NCBI GenBank assembly: GCA_963457535.1
Contig: OY734803.1
Span: forward strand, 1,860,001 to 1,924,000
Length of the DNA stretch: 64,000 nt
Direction of reading: 5' to 3'
Source: JAHRAW01 sp028066695
GTDB lineage: Bacteria; Pseudomonadota; Gammaproteobacteria; Arenicellales; Poriferihabitantaceae
Part shown: piece after piece, positions 61,463 through 64,000 of the stretch
How the letters are laid out: every line of letters begins with the position of its first letter
Numbering within the stretch: position 1 is the stretch's first letter
Translations under genes and position numbers: made by a program
Notes under the pieces: model-generated
The model's input: the letters and a program-made list of their open reading frames with translations, nothing else
What the model was told of the DNA's origin: nothing
Databases searched by the model: none

Positions 61463-62254
61463 TTACTCGGCGATAAAGCGCTCGCTGATGCCGACCGTGC
61501 TGAAGCCGCCGTCGACATAGGTGATTTCGCCGGTGATGCCGGAGGCCAGGTCGGAGCACAAAAACGCGGCGGCGTTGCCGACTTCCTCAATGGTGATGGC
61601 GCGCCCGAGCGGCGCGGCCTTTTCAAAATGCGCCAGCATTTTTTTGAAGTTGGCGATGCCCGACGCGGCGAGCGTGCGAATCGGGCCGGCCGAAATCGCG
61701 TTGACGCGAATTCCGTCGGCGCCGAGCGACTGCGCGAGGTATCTGACATTCGCCTCCAGACTCGCCTTCGCCAGCCCCATCACGTTGTAGCCCGGCATCG
61801 CGCGCAATGAGCCGATGTAAGTGAGCGTGAGCAGCGCGCCGCCGGCGCGCATCATCGGCCGCGCCGCGCGCGCCAGCGCGGCGAAACTGTAGGAACTGAT
61901 TTCGTGCGCGGTGTTGAAGCCGTCGCGGCTGACCGCGTCCAAAAACATGCCGTTCAATTCCTCGCGCGGCGCGTAGGCGATGGAATGCACCAGCGCGTCC
62001 AGATGCTCCCACTTTTTTCCGAGCGCCGAAAAAAGCTCCGCGATTTCCGCGTCGCTCGCCGCGTCGCAGGGCAAAACCGCGTCGGCGCCGAGTTTTTCCG
62101 CGAGACCCTCCACGCGCGGTTTCATTTTTTCATTCGGGTAGGTGCAGGCGATTTGCGCGCCTTCGCGGCGCATGGCCTGCGCGATGCCCCAGGCGATGGA
62201 GCGCTCGCTGGCGATGCCGGTGATCAGGATGTTTTTGCCGGAGAGAAAACTCAT
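61463..62254 (-). CDS. fabI: enoyl-[acyl-carrier-protein] reductase
   Basis: NAD(P)H-dependent last step of each fatty-acid elongation cycle. The 263-aa SDR-fold protein has NILITGIASERSIAWGIAQA at the N-terminus and the catalytic Tyr-x6-Lys in YNVMGLAK near residue 160, with the second Tyr in YIGS. The ATG at 62254 gives the standard N-terminus. The stop codon abuts that of the convergent AOR gene with no spacer. Confidence 0.96.
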   Translation of the reverse strand: MSFLSGKNILITGIASERSIAWGIAQAMRREGAQIACTYPNEKMKPRVEGLAEKLGADAVLPCDAASDAEIAELFSALGKKWEHLDALVHSIAYAPREELNGMFLDAVSRDGFNTAHEISSYSFAALARAARPMMRAGGALLTLTYIGSLRAMPGYNVMGLAKASLEANVRYLAQSLGADGIRVNAISAGPIRTLAASGIANFKKMLAHFEKAAPLGRAITIEEVGNAAAFLCSDLASGITGEITYVDGGFSTVGISERFIAE

Positions 62255-62308
62255 GGGAATTTGGGGAAGTTGGCGAAATTGTCCGCGCTGAAAGGAAATC
62301 GGGCGCGC

Positions 62309-62314
62309 ATTGTA
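62309..62314 (-). promoter_or_regulatory. -10 box for fabI
   Basis: TACAAT on the minus strand, 54 bases before the fabI ATG. A poor TTATGG lies 17 bases upstream at the -35 position. Prediction only. Confidence 0.35.
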
Positions 62315-62337
62315 GCGCATGCGGCGGCGCGCCATAA

Positions 62338-62402
62338 AAATGCCGCCGGAAAATGCCCGGCGGAAAAAGTCCCGCGGAAAATGCCCGGTGAAAATCTCCC
62401 GG
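62338..62402. repeat. short tandem CGGAAAATGCCCG-type repeats
   Basis: Four imperfect ~16-base units (CCGGAAAATGCCCGGC, GGAAAAAGTCCCGC, GGAAAATGCCCGGT, GAAAATCTCCCGGG) lie in the fabI/FnIII-protein gap. Similar GCGGAAATT/CCCGCGG segments recur near 56705-56760, 56835-56870 and 59461-59500, close to other secreted-protein starts. Role unknown. Confidence 0.5.
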
Positions 62403-62405
62403 GGC

Positions 62406-62431
62406 TTGACACGCGAAAAATCGGCTATACT
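62406..62431 (+). promoter_or_regulatory. candidate promoter for the FnIII/dockerin-like protein
   Basis: A perfect TTGACA (62406-62411) and a TATACT (62426-62431) are present but only 14 bases apart, shorter than the usual 16-18. Either the spacing is helped by an activator or another -10 is used. Confidence 0.45.
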
Positions 62432-62465
62432 TCCGGACACCCCCACCCCCAATGAGGAATCTCCG

Positions 62466-63839
62466 ATGACCTCTCCGCTTCCGGCGGTTTGCGCCGCTTT
62501 TTTCTCCGCCGCATCCCGCGTTTTCCGCGGAGGTTTTGTTTTCCGCGCGGGTTTTGCATTGCTGCCGTTGCTGCTGATTTGGAGCGCGCCGCCGGCGCAT
62601 GCGCAGTCGCAGGAAGTGAATCTGAAGCCGACGCAGGAAAAATTCACCGGAAAAACCGCTTCCATGGTTTTTGACTGGTCGGCGCGGGCGACTGCCGTGT
62701 GCGCCAAGGCGCGAAATTCCGCGTGCGATGAGACCAAACCCGAGGGCGAGAGGATTCTCGGCGGCGGCTTTTTGCCGAATGTTCTGAATTGGTTTCAAAC
62801 GCATCCGTCCAGCGGATTTAGCCAGCCGTGGAACACGGGTGTGAGTTTTCTCTACAATCCGGCATGGAGGGAGGAAAATCGCGCTCATTATTATGTCCAA
62901 ATCCAAGAAAGTGGCGTGGGATGGGACAGGCGGGGCGCGAGAAACCACCTGCCCGCAGGGGTTGCGCTTGAGGGCAATGTCGTGCCCAAAGCTAAAGGCA
63001 GAGAGGTGGTTTTTCTCGCGGGGTATACGGACACCTGGTTTGTCCGCGACACCAGCGTTACTTTCACCGGATTAACCGCGGGAAAAACTTACCGCGCGCG
63101 CGTTCGGGCGACCAACCCCAACAGCAGCACGGTCGTCAGCGCCTGGGCAAATGCCGCGCCAGTCGCCACCGAAATTGACCCGCCGGCAAAACCGACCGGG
63201 TTCAGCGCGATTCCCGCCGACGGCGCGGTGGTGCTCGCCTGGAACCCCCCGAGCAGCGGCGGACCGATTTTCACTTATGTCTACCGCTGGTCAAGCGACT
63301 TTGATTTCACCACATGGGAAAGCGGCGGCGCCGGCGGCGTGCCATTCGTCGCGCCCGACGGCGCGAACCCGCGCCTCACCATTGAAGGACTCACCAATGG
63401 CACCCAATACATCCTGCAACTCGCCGCGGTCAACCCGAAAGGCAACAGCGAATGGAGCGACGGGGCGAGCGCCACGCCGCGCGCCTTTACTTTGGATGTG
63501 GACAATTCCGGCGGCGCCGCAAACGGCAACGACGGCATTCTCATCGCGAGATATTTGGCCGGGGTGCGCGGCGCGGCGCTCGGCGCCGGTTTGAATTTAT
63601 CGGCGCGCGGCGCCGAAACCGCGGAAAATTTTCTCGCCGACGGCGACCTCTCGGTGCTGGATGTGGACGGCAACGGCGCGGTCACGATTCACGACGGAGT
63701 TTTAATCTCGCGGTATTTGCTCGGCGTGCGCTCGCGCGCCGCCACGGATGATTTGACCAGAGGCGTCGCGGGAATCACCGTGGAAACGGTGAACGCGATA
63801 GTGGACAACCTCGTCAACCTCGGCGCGCCGGCGCCGTAA
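62466..63839 (+). CDS. secreted FnIII protein with dockerin-like tail
   Basis: The 457-aa product has a signal peptide (FALLPLLLIWSAPPAHAQ, cleavage about residue 47), an unrecognised N-terminal region with two Cys (about 80-90), two fibronectin-III-like domains (the clearer one begins PPAKPTGFSAIPADGAVVLA) and a C-terminal pair of EF-hand-like repeats: LDVDNSGGAANGNDGILIAR, then YLAGVRG, and DGNGAVTIHDGVLISRYLLG. The same tail closes the giant protein at 38203-42144. A GAGG Shine-Dalgarno lies about 10 bases before the ATG. Extracellular, function unknown. Confidence 0.8.
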   Translation: MTSPLPAVCAAFFSAASRVFRGGFVFRAGFALLPLLLIWSAPPAHAQSQEVNLKPTQEKFTGKTASMVFDWSARATAVCAKARNSACDETKPEGERILGGGFLPNVLNWFQTHPSSGFSQPWNTGVSFLYNPAWREENRAHYYVQIQESGVGWDRRGARNHLPAGVALEGNVVPKAKGREVVFLAGYTDTWFVRDTSVTFTGLTAGKTYRARVRATNPNSSTVVSAWANAAPVATEIDPPAKPTGFSAIPADGAVVLAWNPPSSGGPIFTYVYRWSSDFDFTTWESGGAGGVPFVAPDGANPRLTIEGLTNGTQYILQLAAVNPKGNSEWSDGASATPRAFTLDVDNSGGAANGNDGILIARYLAGVRGAALGAGLNLSARGAETAENFLADGDLSVLDVDGNGAVTIHDGVLISRYLLGVRSRAATDDLTRGVAGITVETVNAIVDNLVNLGAPAP

Positions 63840-63894
63840 CAGGCCGCGCCGCGCCAAACCGGGCATAATCGCGGTTCGCCGTTTTTGCCCCGCC

Positions 63895-64000
63895 ATGCCG
63901 CAGCACAATCACAACCTGGTCTGGATTGATTTGGAGATGACCGGTCTGTCGCCGAGCACCGACCGCATCATTGAAATCGCCACGCTGGTCACCGACGCCC
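63895..64000 (+). CDS. orn: oligoribonuclease, 5' part only
   Basis: Only the first 35 codons are in the window. They read MPQHNHNLVWIDLEMTGLSP and continue to IIEIATLVTDA, which contains the DEDDh exonuclease motif I (Asp and Glu in WIDLEMTGL). Orn degrades 2-5-nt RNA fragments to mononucleotides. A CATAAT -10-like box lies at 63864-63869. Confidence 0.9.
   Translation, partial: MPQHNHNLVWIDLEMTGLSPSTDRIIEIATLVTDA

Overview
The window is a GC-rich bacterial chromosome segment from a diderm, LPS-making proteobacterium. Evidence for this is LpxC, a MurE with the DNPR (meso-diaminopimelate) motif, autotransporters, lipoprotein signals, and the gene order of the dcw, lpxC, dciA, secA, argJ, mutT and coaE genes. 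Gamma- or betaproteobacterial affinity is likely, but I cannot fix the lineage from sequence alone.

Layout. (1) 1-13.4 kb: division and cell wall cluster murE-murF-mraY-murD-ftsW-murG-murC-murB-ftsQ-ftsA-ftsZ. It is tightly overlapping, and ddl is absent between murB and ftsQ. (2) 13.4-20 kb: lpxC, a divergent dciA-like gene, secA, argJ, mutT and coaE. (3) 20-26.4 kb: SUF iron-sulfur assembly genes sufB, sufC, sufD, a SufT-like gene and a Rieske ferredoxin. The run is split by a cytochrome b561 gene and by a foreign HARE-HTH/HrgA-like gene. (4) 26.4-32.5 kb: murA, hisD, hisC (no hisG), ferredoxin, coaD, rsmD and ftsY. (5) 32.5-37.9 kb: a lower-GC defence island of three overlapping minus-strand genes: a C5-cytosine methyltransferase, a MORC/MutL-like GHKL ATPase with three zinc ribbons, and a PD-(D/E)xK nuclease fused to an SF2 helicase. 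(6) 37.9-44.3 kb: infA, a giant secreted protein with cadherin-like repeats and a dockerin-like tail, and a TPR-sulfotransferase. (7) 44.3-53.9 kb: 5-oxoprolinase, a NYN-domain gene behind an intrinsic terminator, RidA, a KefB/C-type antiporter, a class III CoA-transferase and fumC. (8) 53.9-64 kb: two tandem lipoprotein S8 protease autotransporters, a tungsten-type aldehyde:ferredoxin oxidoreductase, fabI, a second fibronectin/dockerin-tailed secreted protein, and the start of orn.

How it works together. Most of the window is housekeeping (peptidoglycan, division, Sec export, lipid A, Fe-S, histidine, CoA). The accessory content is of two kinds. Two foreign DNA-defence loci (the 32.5-37.9 kb island and the HrgA-like gene) have lower GC and normal TCGA frequency, whereas the host DNA I scanned strongly avoids TCGA. 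The second kind is an extracellular set with host-like composition: two dockerin-like tailed proteins and two S8 autotransporters. The best candidates for unusual biology are the GHKL/zinc-ribbon restriction-modification island, a 110-bp duplication that placed an upstream ORF in front of the first autotransporter, the structured leader upstream of the NYN gene, and a recurrent -10-box-to-ATG spacing that predicts leaderless mRNAs.
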